Of a DNA stretch of 5,779 nt, positions 5,514-5,779 are shown piece after piece. The notes below the pieces were generated by a model. The model was given only the letters and a program-made list of their open reading frames with translations. It was not told the DNA's origin and searched no databases. Position 1 is the first letter of the stretch. Every line of letters starts with the position of its first letter. This DNA comes from Tannerella sp. (GTDB lineage: Bacteria > Bacteroidota > Bacteroidia > Bacteroidales > Tannerellaceae): the NCBI GenBank assembly GCA_031263835.1, contig JAISEZ010000273.1, forward strand, positions 1 to 5,779, given 5' to 3'. Both the position numbers and the translations under genes were made by a program.

Positions 5514-5569
5514 CACTAACCGCCCATCACTAATCACTAACCACTAACCACTAATCACTCATCACTAAT
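5514..5569 (+). repeat. Heptanucleotide tandem repeat, 8 units (CACTAAY)
   Basis: Eight 7-bp units are in register: CACTAAC, CGCCCAT (degenerate), CACTAAT, CACTAAC, CACTAAC, CACTAAT, CACTCAT, CACTAAT. The period equals that of the TAGTAGW arrays at 212-246 and 594-614, but the word differs. It precedes the GGGCT hairpin and the large inverted repeat, as the other heptads flank element A. Open frames into it (SLITNH-like peptides) are repeat-derived. Confidence 0.85.
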
Positions 5570-5594
5570 CATGCGAATCAGTAGTAGCAACGAA

Positions 5595-5607
5595 GGGCTG
5601 AAAGCCC
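5595..5607 (+). repeat. Short perfect hairpin GGGCT-GAA-AGCCC
   Basis: A 5-bp stem closes a GAA triloop, preceded by GTAGTAGCAACGAA (5581-5594) and followed by a CCCAGCCCGGTGGCAACGCC stretch (5616-5635) leading into the large inverted repeat. GGGCTGAAAGCCC words are common in bacterial intergenic repeats (from memory). The GTAG preceding a hairpin recalls the layout of REP sequences, but the spacing here is longer than in classical REPs. Confidence 0.6.
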
Positions 5608-5633
5608 GGCATATCCCAGCCCGGTGGCAACGC

Positions 5634-5779
5634 CCCGGGTATGGACGGGCATACTCCGCACTGCGCCCTGAAAGGGCAATATATCCATTTTCACAACCCC
5701 GTTTCATTCCAATGGATGGTGACGGAAGGTATGTTGCCCTTTCAGGGCGCAGGGCGGGGTGTGCCCGTCCATACCCGGG
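5634..5779. repeat. Large inverted repeat (49-bp arms), probably continuing past the window
   Basis: The left arm 5634-5682 and right arm 5731-5779 are reverse complements over 49 bp with 4 mismatches; the outer 17 bp (CCCGGGTATGGACGGGC) are perfect. Within the 48-nt centre, ATCCATT (5683-5689) pairs with AATGGAT (5711-5717), extending the fold. Each arm also contains its own hairpin, GCCCT-GAA-AGGGC at 5665-5677 and GCCCT-TTC-AGGGC at 5736-5748. The window stops exactly at the end of the right arm as defined here, so the true outer boundary is unknown. No gene lies inside. Confidence 0.85.

Noticed and set aside
5266..5547. A 93-codon plus-strand open frame spanning the array end, spacer and heptads
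   Set aside because: It starts inside the 20-bp array and ends in the heptad repeat, with no recognisable domain.

Overview
The window looks like a chromosomal segment of a Bacteroidetes (probably Bacteroidales) bacterium, moderately GC-rich in its genes. The reasons are A/T-rich leaders without clear Shine-Dalgarno sequences, a TAnnTTTG-type -7 promoter element upstream of metF, and the DUF3737-PatB gene pair, which I recall seeing together in gut-type anaerobes. Genus cannot be fixed from the sequence alone.

Layout. (1) The minus strand at 1-192 carries the N-terminus of an exported lipoprotein with a Dabb-like start; the gene runs off the left edge. (2) 193-616 has no gene. It holds a 280-bp foldback repeat (element A, 247-526) framed by inverted heptanucleotide repeats. 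(3) 617-1567 minus is a complete methylenetetrahydrofolate reductase (metF) with a candidate promoter at 1602-1609. (4) 1568-2016 holds short tandem repeats and a second, related foldback repeat (element B, 1746-1985). (5) 2017-4991 plus is a tight three-gene cluster: a DUF3737 beta-helix protein, a PatB/MalY-type PLP cystathionine beta-lyase/aminotransferase, and an EamA-family exporter that overlaps the end of patB. (6) 4990-5779 has no gene. It holds a 16-unit, 20-bp palindromic tandem array that starts on the exporter's stop codon, about 200 bp of unassigned sequence, an 8-unit heptanucleotide array, and a large inverted repeat cut off by the window end.

Gene logic. metF makes the 5-methyl-THF that methionine synthase uses to methylate homocysteine. 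PatB/MalY enzymes cleave cystathionine to homocysteine, and EamA transporters include exporters of cysteine-pathway metabolites. The two divergent units may therefore share a sulfur amino acid theme; this is inference.

The most unusual content is the intergenic DNA. At least seven kinds of repeat lie in roughly 1.6 kb of non-coding sequence. Several contain short hairpins with the same GAA triloop, and the 20-bp array has a strongly palindromic core and a clear divergence gradient. I see no CRISPR array, tRNA, rRNA, transposase gene or recognisable riboswitch.
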